From Vulcanimicrobiota bacterium (GTDB taxonomy: Bacteria > Vulcanimicrobiota > Vulcanimicrobiia > Vulcanimicrobiales > Vulcanimicrobiaceae), in contig JAFAMK010000023.1 in NCBI GenBank assembly GCA_019233415.1, forward strand, positions 1-43,444: a stretch of 43,444 nucleotides of DNA, written 5' to 3'. This document shows, piece after piece, positions 17,055-25,044 of the stretch. Under the pieces are notes generated by a model. It was not told where the DNA came from, searched no databases, and saw nothing but the letters and a program-made list of their open reading frames with translations. The position numbers and the translations under genes were made by a program. Each line of letters opens with the position of its first letter. The first letter of the stretch is position 1.

Positions 17055-18241
17055 GCCGGGTCTCGGCGACGGCGCTGGTCGTTCTGTTCGCGATCATCCC
17101 GCTCTACGGCACGTTCGGCGCGCTCGACCCGGATCGGCCGCCGATCCCGCCGCTCGTTCCGCAGGCCGTGACCGTCGCGATCGCGCTGGTCGCGCTCGCC
17201 GCGATGCTCGCCGTCGTCCCGGCGGCTTGGCGTGCCGCGCGGCGCGACACGCTGACCATCGCCCTCTTCGCCCCGAGCATCGCGATCGGGCTCGCCGGGC
17301 TCATCGGCTTCGATCCGCCGACCGGGCTCGGCCTCGCGCTGCTCGCGGCCGGCTTCGCCGCGGCCGGACTGGCTGTGGCGCGCGGGGCCGGCCCTGCGCT
17401 CGTCCGGCGCTGCGTGCGGGCGTTGCTCTGGTCGGCGCTGGTAGGGTCCCTGATCGCACTGGCGATGCTGGTCGCCCACCGACCGGCCGCGCTCTACGCC
17501 TACAACAACGGCCGGGCTGTCGGGACGTTCTTGAACCCGAACGAGCTGGCAGCGTTCGCGCTGGCCACGCTCGGCGTTGCGGCGCCGCTCGCCGCCGCGA
17601 GCCGCGGGCGAGACCGGCTCGCGACCGCATGCGCGGTCGTCCTGCTCATCACGCTATTCGCGACGTTCTCGCGCTGGGGCGTCTTCGCGGCGGTGTGCGG
17701 GGTCGTCGTCTACGCGCTCGCCGCCCGGGCGCGCGTGCTGCTGGTCGGCGCGGTCGCCGTCGCGGTGGCCGGGATCGCGCTGAACCAGGTCGCCGGCGCG
17801 CTGCACCACAACCCGCGCGACACCGAGGCCCGGGTGGTCGCCTGGCAGGCCGGGCTGACGACCTTCGAGCGGTTCCCGCTCACCGGGGTCGGGCCGTTCG
17901 CCTACGGCCGCACCTACGACGCGTTCCGCCCGCCCGACGGGCCGGGGCCGAAGACCCCGGTGGCCTTCGATCCGCACTCGCTGCCGATCGCCTACGCCGC
18001 CCACTCCGGCCTCGCGGCCCTCGCGAGCTTCGCGGTGCTCATCACGATCCTGGTGCGCGGGGCGCTGCGGAGTGCGCGCGGCGCCGCGCCGCGCAGCCGC
18101 GCCGTCGCGATCGGCCTCGCGGCGGGGCTGGTCGCGCTGCTCGTCGACGGCGCGATCAACACGATCAGCCTGGTCATTCCGCTCCTGATCCAGGTCGGGC
18201 CGCTCGCCCTTGCCGTAGTACGGACCGATGCGCTCGACTAA
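17051..18241 (+). CDS. O-antigen ligase/polymerase-like membrane protein (WaaL/Wzy_C family)
   Basis: A 396-residue polytopic membrane protein with about ten hydrophobic segments and one larger periplasmic loop near residues 255-315. That loop has ARVVAWQAGL, FPLTGVGPFAYG and DPHSLPIAYAAHSG, the pattern of the Wzy_C domain of O-antigen ligases and related polymerases. Such proteins transfer undecaprenyl-linked glycans to lipid A-core (WaaL) or polymerise or attach glycans to proteins (Wzy, PglL). Position within an Lpx/Lpt operon favours the LPS ligase role. The ATG overlaps the previous stop; the 3' end overlaps lptC by 14 nt. Confidence 0.78.
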   Translation: MSRVSATALVVLFAIIPLYGTFGALDPDRPPIPPLVPQAVTVAIALVALAAMLAVVPAAWRAARRDTLTIALFAPSIAIGLAGLIGFDPPTGLGLALLAAGFAAAGLAVARGAGPALVRRCVRALLWSALVGSLIALAMLVAHRPAALYAYNNGRAVGTFLNPNELAAFALATLGVAAPLAAASRGRDRLATACAVVLLITLFATFSRWGVFAAVCGVVVYALAARARVLLVGAVAVAVAGIALNQVAGALHHNPRDTEARVVAWQAGLTTFERFPLTGVGPFAYGRTYDAFRPPDGPGPKTPVAFDPHSLPIAYAAHSGLAALASFAVLITILVRGALRSARGAAPRSRAVAIGLAAGLVALLVDGAINTISLVIPLLIQVGPLALAVVRTDALD

Positions 18242-18800
18242 GCCGGCGGCCGCCTTCGGGCTGATCCTCGCCCTGGCCGCCTGCACTCCGAACAAGCCCG
18301 AGACGGCCGCGTCGCCGGCCCCGACCGCGCGCCCGGTTCCCTCGGCGAGCGCGACGCAGGTTCCGCTCCACATCGAAACGCACGGCGGCAACGGGCAGTA
18401 CGTCACGATTGTGGAGACGAACCACGGCCGCAAGGTCTACACGATCCGGGCGCTGTCGGGGACGATGCAGCGCACCGGGACGAACGAAGCGACCGGGGAC
18501 CTGGAGCAGCCGCACATCACGTTCGTCGACCGCGGCGGGACGACGACGATCGCCGACGCACCGAAGGCCCACGTCGCCGAACGGGACAAGACCGTCGTGA
18601 TGACGGGCGGCGTGCACGCCGTCACCAGCGGCGGGAGCGTCCTGCGCTGCGACACCTTGACCTACTTTGGCAACACCGAACGGTTCCACGGCGAGGGCAA
18701 CGTCAACCTCACCGCGCCGAACGGGCTCGAACTGAACGGCCGGTATCTCGACGGCGACGTGAAACTGCAAGACGTGAACGTGACAGGGAATCCACGGTGA
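18228..18800 (+). CDS. lptC: LptC/LptA-like LPS export lipoprotein
   Basis: A 190-residue lipoprotein (LALAAC lipobox, Cys near 19) with a Pro/Ala/Ser-rich linker and then a beta-jellyroll pattern: repeated strands with GTMQRTGTNEATGDLEQPHITF, AHVAERDKTVVMTGGVHAVT, and GEGNVNLTAPNGLELNGRYL. This fits the LptC (DUF1239)/LptA fold that passes LPS from the LptBFG complex across the periplasm. E. coli LptC has a transmembrane anchor, whereas here anchoring is by lipid. lptB and the permease gene follow immediately. A separate LptA is not in the window. Confidence 0.75.
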   Translation: MRSTKPAAAFGLILALAACTPNKPETAASPAPTARPVPSASATQVPLHIETHGGNGQYVTIVETNHGRKVYTIRALSGTMQRTGTNEATGDLEQPHITFVDRGGTTTIADAPKAHVAERDKTVVMTGGVHAVTSGGSVLRCDTLTYFGNTERFHGEGNVNLTAPNGLELNGRYLDGDVKLQDVNVTGNPR

Positions 18801-19540
18801 CCGACCGCGACCGGATCGTCCTCAGCTCGCTCGTGAAGCGCTACGGGCAGCGCACCGTCGTCAAGGGCATCAGCGCCGAGGTGCACCGCGGCGAGGTCGT
18901 CGGCTTGCTCGGCCCCAACGGCGCCGGCAAGACGACGACGTTCTACATGGTCGTCGGCCTGATCCGGCCCGACGGGGGGACCGTCGTGCTCGAACGCGAT
19001 GGCACGGCGCGCGAGATCACCGGCGCGCCGATGCACGAGCGAGCGCGCGCCGGGATCGGCTACCTGGCGCAGGAGAACTCTATCTTCCGCAAGCTCTCCG
19101 TCGGCGACAACCTGCGCCTGATCTGGGAGATGAACGGCGTCCCGAGCGCCGAGCGCGAGCGCCGGCTTCCCGAATTGCTCGCCGAGTTCGGGCTCTCCGA
19201 GTTCGTCGACGCGCGCGGCGACTCGCTCTCGGGCGGCGAGCGGCGGCGCGTCGAGATCGCGCGCGCGATCGCGACCGAGCCGGCGTTCCTGCTACTCGAC
19301 GAGCCGTTCACCGGAATCGACCCCATCGCCGTCGCCGACATCCAGGCGATGATCCGCCAACTGCGCGATCGCGGCCTCGGCGTGCTGATCACCGACCACC
19401 AAGTGCGCGAGACGCTCGCGATCGTCGACCGCGCCTACATCCTCAACGACGGGAAGATCGAGGTCAGCGGGACCGCGCAGGACGTCCTCGACTCGCCGGT
19501 CGCGCGCAAGTTCTACCTCGGCGAAAGCTTTCGCCTGTGA
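18797..19540 (+). CDS. lptB: LPS export ABC transporter ATP-binding protein LptB
   Basis: LptB powers extraction of LPS from the inner membrane. The 247-residue ATPase has Walker A GPNGAGKTT, Q-loop in YLAQENSIFRKL, signature LSGGERRRVEIARA, Walker B LLLDEPFTGIDP and the H-loop ITDHQVRETL. The SIFRKLSV and ITDHQVRETL sequences are characteristic of LptB compared with other ABC ATPases. The GTG start overlaps the lptC stop, and the stop overlaps the permease start, so the three should be translationally coupled. Confidence 0.94.
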   Translation: MTDRDRIVLSSLVKRYGQRTVVKGISAEVHRGEVVGLLGPNGAGKTTTFYMVVGLIRPDGGTVVLERDGTAREITGAPMHERARAGIGYLAQENSIFRKLSVGDNLRLIWEMNGVPSAERERRLPELLAEFGLSEFVDARGDSLSGGERRRVEIARAIATEPAFLLLDEPFTGIDPIAVADIQAMIRQLRDRGLGVLITDHQVRETLAIVDRAYILNDGKIEVSGTAQDVLDSPVARKFYLGESFRL

Positions 19541-20682
19541 CCGAGGCGCGAACGCTCGGAAGAACTGCGCCCACGCGCGCTTGGCCGCCGACGATCCTGG
19601 ACCGCTACCTCGTCTCCGAGCTCGGCGGCCCGTTTCTGTTCGGTCTCTCCGCCTTCACGCTGATCTTCGTCGCGACGCAAATCCTCGCGATCGGACGGCT
19701 CGTCTCCGAAGAGCACGCGCCGCTGTGGGCGGCGGTCGAGTACTTCCTGTGGGACATGCCCTACTATCTGCTGCTGGTGATCCCGATGGCGATGCTGCTC
19801 GGGACGCTGCTCGCGATGCAGCGGCTCTCGAGCGAGAGCGAGATCACCGCGATGAAGGCCGGCGGCATCTCGCTCTCGCGCATCGTCGCACCGCTGCTGA
19901 TCGTCGGGATCGTCGTGTCGGTCGTGTCGCTGGCGATCCAAGAGCTGTTCGTGCCGTTCGCGAACGACAAGGCCGCGTACGTGCGCCAGCAAGCGATCGA
20001 GCACGTCTCGCCGGCGTCGTCGAACCTGCAAGCGGTCACGCCGCTCCCCGGCGGCGGAAAGCAGATCACGATCGCCGGCGGGCTGGACGTCGCGACGCAG
20101 ACGCTGCTCGGCGTGACGGTGATTCGCTACGACGCGGCGCAGAAGCCGGTCGACTTCGTCGTCGCCGACCGCGCGCGCTACGTCGCGCCGACGTGGACGT
20201 TCGAAAACTCGACGACGTATCATTTCAATCCCGACGGCTCGACGGTGACGCAGACCGCGCCGACGCTCGTCGTCGACATCGGTGAGCGCCCGAACCAGAT
20301 CGCGAAGCAGTCGATCAACATCACCAACCCCGAAGACCTCTCGCGCGCCGAGATTCGCGAGCGCCTGCAGTCCGGACAGCTCTCGCCGCAGCAGCAGCTC
20401 ACGTTCACCGCGACGTACGCGTCGAAGCTGGCGCGGCCGTTCGCGGCGTTCGTGTTCACGCTGATCGCGGTTCCGTTCGGGCTGCGCCCGGTGCGCGGCG
20501 GCGGAACGGGGCTCGGCTTCGGCCTCGCGGTCGCGATCGTGTTCGTCTACTACGTGATCTCGACGATCTTCCTGACGGTCGGCTCGATGGCGGCCGGGCT
20601 CGCCGGCCCCGCGGCGTGGGCGCCGAACGTCATCTTCACCGTGATCGGCGCGTGGCTGCTGCGCCGCGCGTCGCGGGTCTGA
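19537..20682 (+). CDS. LptF/LptG-family LPS export permease (YjgP/YjgQ)
   Basis: A 381-residue permease with about six membrane segments split around a large periplasmic domain (residues about 145-290). The opening LDRYLVSELGGPFLFG and the cytoplasmic coupling segment RLSSESEITAMKAGGIS are diagnostic of YjgP/YjgQ. C-terminal helices include FVFTLIAVPFGLRP and GLGFGLAVAIVFVYYV. Only one such gene is present next to lptB; classical systems use an LptF-LptG heterodimer, so the partner is elsewhere or this one homodimerises. GTG start. Confidence 0.88.
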   Translation: MTEARTLGRTAPTRAWPPTILDRYLVSELGGPFLFGLSAFTLIFVATQILAIGRLVSEEHAPLWAAVEYFLWDMPYYLLLVIPMAMLLGTLLAMQRLSSESEITAMKAGGISLSRIVAPLLIVGIVVSVVSLAIQELFVPFANDKAAYVRQQAIEHVSPASSNLQAVTPLPGGGKQITIAGGLDVATQTLLGVTVIRYDAAQKPVDFVVADRARYVAPTWTFENSTTYHFNPDGSTVTQTAPTLVVDIGERPNQIAKQSINITNPEDLSRAEIRERLQSGQLSPQQQLTFTATYASKLARPFAAFVFTLIAVPFGLRPVRGGGTGLGFGLAVAIVFVYYVISTIFLTVGSMAAGLAGPAAWAPNVIFTVIGAWLLRRASRV

Positions 20683-20689
20683 GGCGGCG

Positions 20690-21643
20690 ATGGGCTCGAA
20701 CCTGCTCGGGATCGCCGTCGTCCTCGGGATCATGCTCGTCGCCGGCGGGATCGCATACATCGGCGACCGCGTCGGCCATCAGGTCGGCCGCAAGCGGCTG
20801 ACACTGTTCGGGCTGCGGCCGAAGTACACGTCGACGATCGTCGCCGTCGCGACGGGGATGCTGATCGCGCTCTCGGTGACGCTCGCGGCGCTCGCCGGGT
20901 CGACCTACGTGCGCACGGCGATCTTCCGCATCGGCCAGATCAACGCGCAGCTGCGGGACGCGCAGACGCAGGCGCTCAAGGCGCAGAGCGAGCTCGACAC
21001 GACGCGCAACGCATCGTTCAAGCTCCCGATCGGGTACCCGATCGCGAACGTGCTGCTGACGATCCGCCCCTCGGAGACCGACGCCGTCCTGATGCCGCGC
21101 CTGATCTCGCTCTTCGACCAGACCGTGCAGCAGGCGAACGCGCAGTACGCGCGCCCGCCGTACGACCTGCGGCCGTACAAGCTGCGCGGCAGCGACCCGT
21201 CGGTTCAGGCGAAGCTGCACCAGGAGCTGGAGCGGATTCGCAGCTCGCCGCTGTTCCCGCCCGACGCGCCGGTCCTGCTCGTCCCCGAGGTCGCCCAGAA
21301 CCTGTTCCGCGGCGACGTCATCTCGTTCGCCTTCCAGCCGTTCGCGGACCGGCGGCTGGCGGTGGCCGGCGAGTCGCTGGCGTCGCTCGACGTCCAGGGC
21401 GGGCAGTCGCTGAACCTGATCGACCTGCAGACCCTGACCCGCGCGGCGACCGTCGAGGTCTCCCACCGCGGGATGCCGCCAGCGTTCGCCTTGAACTTCG
21501 CCATCAACAGCGCGCAGGCGCAGGCGATCTTCGAGCAGATCGGTCGGCTGCGCGGCCACTACCGGATCGTCGCCAAGGCCGGGCTCGACCTCTACCCGCA
21601 CTCGGGGGGCATTCTGCTCGACTTCGCGCTGGTGCCGCGGTGA
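20690..21643 (+). CDS. DUF3084-type membrane-anchored protein
   Basis: A 317-residue protein with two N-terminal membrane segments (about 4-24 and 45-68) joined by a short basic loop (GRKRLTLFGLRPKYT). A short coiled coil follows (AQLRDAQTQALKAQSELD), then a soluble alpha/beta region ending in LYPHSGGILLDFALVP. This fits the DUF3084 family, best known from cyanobacteria, of unknown function. The ATG follows GAGGCGG. It overlaps the next gene by 4 nt and sits at the end of the LPS export operon, suggesting an envelope role. Confidence 0.68.
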   Translation: MGSNLLGIAVVLGIMLVAGGIAYIGDRVGHQVGRKRLTLFGLRPKYTSTIVAVATGMLIALSVTLAALAGSTYVRTAIFRIGQINAQLRDAQTQALKAQSELDTTRNASFKLPIGYPIANVLLTIRPSETDAVLMPRLISLFDQTVQQANAQYARPPYDLRPYKLRGSDPSVQAKLHQELERIRSSPLFPPDAPVLLVPEVAQNLFRGDVISFAFQPFADRRLAVAGESLASLDVQGGQSLNLIDLQTLTRAATVEVSHRGMPPAFALNFAINSAQAQAIFEQIGRLRGHYRIVAKAGLDLYPHSGGILLDFALVPR

Positions 21644-22035
21644 CGGTCCTCGGGCTCGACCCGGGGACCCGCAAGTGCGGCTACGCGGTCCTGCCGGGGC
21701 TCGGGGCCGAGCCGCTCACGCTCGGGATCGCCCCGATCGAGGCCCTCGCCGAGCGGCTGCGCGAGGTCTTGCTGCGCACGCCGGTCAGCGTCGCGGCGAT
21801 CGGGCGGGGAACGAACTCGGCCGCGGTCTCGCGGGTCGTCGCGGGGCTCGGTCTGCGGGTCGAGCTGGTCGACGAGCGCGAGACCACGCTCCGGGCCCGG
21901 GCCCGCTATTTCCGCGACCATCCGCCCCGGGGCTGGCGGCGGCTGATCCCCCGCGGCATGCTCTTGCCAGAGCGTCCGATCGACGACTACGCGGCGCTGC
22001 TCATCGCTGAACGGTTCCTGACTCCGGCGGGCTGA
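21640..22035 (+). CDS. YqgF/RuvC-like RNase H-fold nuclease
   Basis: A 131-residue protein starting VLGLDPGTRKCGYAVL, the first strand of the RuvC/YqgF RNase H fold with a metal-binding Asp. LVDERETTLRARARYF corresponds to the DERxTT motif of YqgF (RuvX), and IDDYAALLIAERFL carries the late Asp. YqgF is implicated in 16S rRNA 5' maturation; RuvC resolves Holliday junctions. The chain is too short for RuvC and diverges from standard YqgF, so a distinct subfamily is likely. GTG overlaps the preceding stop. It is the last gene of the envelope run. Confidence 0.7.
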   Translation: MTVLGLDPGTRKCGYAVLPGLGAEPLTLGIAPIEALAERLREVLLRTPVSVAAIGRGTNSAAVSRVVAGLGLRVELVDERETTLRARARYFRDHPPRGWRRLIPRGMLLPERPIDDYAALLIAERFLTPAG

Positions 22036-22101
22036 GGGGAGGAGTCCTCACTCTTGCTTCGGTATAGCGGACTTCGGCATGCGTTCCGTACTCGGGCGCG
22101 T

Positions 22102-22193
22102 CTCGTTGTGCCCGCCCGGATGAAACCGAGTCGGGCTCTTGTCGCCGGTAATCGATTGGGGCAACGCGGATACCCAGTCGCCGGCGGGACGAG
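22102..22193 (+). promoter_or_regulatory. Possible structured 5' leader of the SLH porin gene
   Basis: The 204-bp spacer 22036-22239 has no coding signal. CTCGT at 22102-22106 plus CCCGCCCGG at 22111-22119 can pair with CCGGCGGGACGAG at 22181-22193, giving about 13 base pairs with two bulges. The enclosed ~60 nt contains smaller complementary segments (CCGAGTCGG). No known riboswitch class was recognised, and no convincing promoter boxes were found. Confidence 0.25.
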
Positions 22194-22239
22194 CGGCGCG
22201 CGAGCGGAGCAGCACGTACCACTTTTCTCGGAGGACACG

Positions 22240-24945
22240 ATGAAGCGTCTCGCTACCCTCGTCCTCGCAGCGGGCTTCAGTTTGAGTTCGCTCGTGGCGT
22301 TGGGTCAGGGCGCCTCCGCTACGCCGTTCTCGGACGTGCCTGCGAACCACTGGGCGTATCAAGCGATCCAGTCGCTCGCGGCCGACGGCCTGGTCGAGGG
22401 GTATCCCGACGGTAAGTTCAAGGGCGACCGTCCACTCACGCGCTACGAAATGGCCGTGCTGGTGGCACGCGTCATCGCGAAGCTGCAAGCGAACGGGGCC
22501 GGGTATGCCTCGAAAGCCGATCTCGACAAGCTGCAGAAGCTGATCGACGCGCTGAAGGATGAGCTGGACTCGCTCGGCGTGCGCGTCACCAACCTCGAAG
22601 ATGCGCTCGACGCGCTCGACAAGCGCACGAAGTTCGCGCAGTCGATCCAGCTCCACGGGTCGATCCTCGACAACAACTCGTTCCGCCAGCGCTACGGCGT
22701 TCCGCAGACGATCGCGCACGGCGCCATCGATCCGTTTGTCAACGTCTTCGTAACCTCGCCGTCGAACAACAGCGCCCTCGAACAGGCCGGCGCCGGTAAC
22801 CTGATCCGGTTCGACGACAAGCTGAACTTCATCTACACGATCAACGAGAACCTGACGGTCTCGCTGCCCGTGCACATCATCAATTACAACTACGGCGGCG
22901 AGTTCACGCCGCAGGCGAAGTACTCGATCCAGCCCGACGTCGTGGTGAACATCGCCAAGGCCGGCGCGCTGACGAACCTGTACTTCCGCGACGGCCAGCT
23001 CGACAACCTCAAGTCGTCGCGCGTGGGGCTGACCTACCGCGCGCCCGACGCGACGCAGCAGGGCCCTGGCTACGAGAACCCCGTGCAGCCCTACGAGAAG
23101 GGCTTCGAGATCGGCGGCATCCTGAACGGGCTCACGGAGTTCCAGGCCTCGTGGACGCGCATCGACCAGTCGATGATCAACACGCTGACCGGCGTCGCCG
23201 ATCCGAGCGGTGAGTTCGCGAACAACAACTACTTCTTCATCGTCGACCGGCCGCAGACGAGCTACTTCCAGCCCGGCGCTCCCGGCTCGACCGCCGGCGC
23301 GCTGAAGACCGATACGTTCACCGCCAACGGCCAGTCGATCACCTCGGTCTACCTCACCGCGAAGGCCACCATCGGGACGGTCTACGTCTCGGCGGTCAAC
23401 GGGATCGCCTGCAGCCAGGCGGCGCTGACGCCGACCGGCGGCGCGTGTCCGATCGGCGGCGGCGGGTGGTACTACGTCGACTCGACGAACCAGGTCGTCT
23501 TCACGACCCCGCTCCCGGCCGGGACGGTCGTGCAGATCACCTACGTCCGCCAGACGTACAACAACAACAGCCAGTACCAGCGCTATCACGCGAACGTGCG
23601 CATCAACCAGAAGATCAAGGGTCTGCCGGGCGCCGAAGTCGGCCTCTCGGTCAGCCGCATCTTCGACTTCGCCGACCTGATCAACTCGGAGAACACCGCG
23701 TTCTACCAGTCCTCGCCCAACGGCAACGCGGCCGGCAACGGCTTCGGCGTGCTGAGCGACACGGTCTACGGCGTCGACGCGCAGGTGCCGCTGTGGTTCA
23801 TCACCCTCGGCGGTGACAAGACGCAGCACCCGGTGATCTTCGGTGAAGGCGCGTGGAGCAAGTACACGCCGGACTTCTACAACACGCCCGCCGTCACGGA
23901 CAGCGCCGCCGTGATCGGTCTGCGCCTCAAGCTCTACCAGGCGACCGCGACGGTTCAGTACCAGGCGGTCGGGCCGAACTTCATGGACGGCGGTCCGCTG
24001 CGCTACTTCGGCCCGGCGCCCTCGACGTTCCAGTTCTGGAAGGGCAACTTCTTCCCGCAGTTCTTCGGCTTCGCGAACAACCTAGCGATCAACCAGACGT
24101 TCGACTCGACGACGCCGGGCTGCACGCAGGCGATCTCGACCGCGGCCGGCACCTGCACGGCGCGTAACCCGAACCTGACCTACATCTACCCGGTGTTCAA
24201 CCCGTTCGTGGCGAGCGGCCCGCAGTTCTTCAGCGCGTTCGCGCCGAACTCGCAAGGCTTCACCGCGAACGCGACGACGCCGTTCCGCATCGGCGACCTG
24301 AAGCTGAACGGGCGCGTCCTCGGCCAGCATCTCGAAGAGATGACGCCGAACGGGTTCGGTCAGATGGCGTACTTCGGTCAGACCGCGTACGGTGGTTCGG
24401 GCACGGCCTCCGGTCAGAAGCTCAAGCTCGACAAGATCGAGGGCGGGCTGCAGTTCGGGCTCCCGGTCTTCGGACAGAACCTCGCGGTCAACCTGAGCGG
24501 CGCGACGGAGCACCTGGCGCGCAACGACAAGACAGCCTTCCCGTACGTGCCGTTCAACACGGCGTCGGGCACGGCGGACGCGAGCGCCGCGGCGCTGGCG
24601 GCCGCATATCAGGCGGGCGGCGGTACGCCGGTCCTATTCTATCCGAACTACGTCGACGAGTACCACACGACGCTGGCGGCCGGCGCATCGCTGCCGCTGA
24701 CGAAGGACCTCGTCTTCGGCGTCGACTACAACTCGCAGACCTTCCACGGGTCGTACGCGACGACGGTCGGCCAGAACATCGCCGAGCGCAAGGACCAGTA
24801 CCAGGGGACGCTCACGTACAACATCCCGAAGACGACGAGTTCGATCTCGGCCTTCTTCCGGAACCAGAAGTACACCGACAACGTCCTCCCGACGTTCAAC
24901 TTCAACCAGAATCGCGAAGACCTGAACTTCACGATCCGGTTCTAG
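22240..24945 (+). CDS. SLH-domain outer membrane porin
   Basis: A 901-residue exported protein. The ATG follows CGGAGGA at 22229-22235. The signal peptide ends near ASA; one SLH domain follows (FSDVPANHWAYQAIQSLAADGLVEGYPDGKFKG split across residues about 30-80, with LTRYEMAVLVARV). A coiled coil comes next (LDKLQKLIDALKDELDSLG), and then a ~750-residue beta-barrel-like region rich in aromatic strands, ending in FTIRF with a terminal Phe. This matches cyanobacterial SomA-type, Deinococcus SlpA and Negativicutes OmpM proteins, which span the outer membrane and tie it to peptidoglycan through SLH. Probably a major outer-membrane protein; substrate unknown. An upstream in-frame ATG at 22054 lacks a signal peptide. 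Confidence 0.88.
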   Translation: MKRLATLVLAAGFSLSSLVALGQGASATPFSDVPANHWAYQAIQSLAADGLVEGYPDGKFKGDRPLTRYEMAVLVARVIAKLQANGAGYASKADLDKLQKLIDALKDELDSLGVRVTNLEDALDALDKRTKFAQSIQLHGSILDNNSFRQRYGVPQTIAHGAIDPFVNVFVTSPSNNSALEQAGAGNLIRFDDKLNFIYTINENLTVSLPVHIINYNYGGEFTPQAKYSIQPDVVVNIAKAGALTNLYFRDGQLDNLKSSRVGLTYRAPDATQQGPGYENPVQPYEKGFEIGGILNGLTEFQASWTRIDQSMINTLTGVADPSGEFANNNYFFIVDRPQTSYFQPGAPGSTAGALKTDTFTANGQSITSVYLTAKATIGTVYVSAVNGIACSQAALTPTGGACPIGGGGWYYVDSTNQVVFTTPLPAGTVVQITYVRQTYNNNSQYQRYHANVRINQKIKGLPGAEVGLSVSRIFDFADLINSENTAFYQSSPNGNAAGNGFGVLSDTVYGVDAQVPLWFITLGGDKTQHPVIFGEGAWSKYTPDFYNTPAVTDSAAVIGLRLKLYQATATVQYQAVGPNFMDGGPLRYFGPAPSTFQFWKGNFFPQFFGFANNLAINQTFDSTTPGCTQAISTAAGTCTARNPNLTYIYPVFNPFVASGPQFFSAFAPNSQGFTANATTPFRIGDLKLNGRVLGQHLEEMTPNGFGQMAYFGQTAYGGSGTASGQKLKLDKIEGGLQFGLPVFGQNLAVNLSGATEHLARNDKTAFPYVPFNTASGTADASAAALAAAYQAGGGTPVLFYPNYVDEYHTTLAAGASLPLTKDLVFGVDYNSQTFHGSYATTVGQNIAERKDQYQGTLTYNIPKTTSSISAFFRNQKYTDNVLPTFNFNQNREDLNFTIRF

Positions 24946-24950
24946 TGGTA

Positions 24951-24970
24951 CGGCGCTCTGACGAGCGCCG
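24951..24970 (+). terminator. Hairpin just after the SLH porin gene
   Basis: A perfect 8-bp inverted repeat (CGGCGCTC / GAGCGCCG) with a TGAC loop starts 6 nt past the stop codon. No T-run follows. It may act with the stronger hairpin 25 nt downstream, or stabilise the porin mRNA 3' end. Confidence 0.55.
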
Positions 24971-24994
24971 AGCAAGCCACCGAACGAAGGAAGA

Positions 24995-25025
24995 AACGCC
25001 CCGGGCCGCTAGGTTCCGGGGCGTT
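24995..25025 (+). terminator. Intrinsic terminator-like hairpin after the SLH porin gene
   Basis: AACGCCCCGG (24995-25004) pairs perfectly with CCGGGGCGTT (25016-25025) around an 11-nt loop, followed by the T-containing tract CTCGTTCG. The A-rich left flank (GAAGGAAGAAA) and strong stem support a terminator for the highly expressed-looking porin. The next gene starts 20 nt later. Confidence 0.72.
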
Positions 25026-25044
25026 CTCGTTCGTAGGGATCAGC

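Noticed and set aside
22034..22053. Possible terminator after the YqgF-like gene (GAGG-AGT-CCTC)
   Set aside because: The stem is only 4 bp with mismatches beyond it and a poor T-run.
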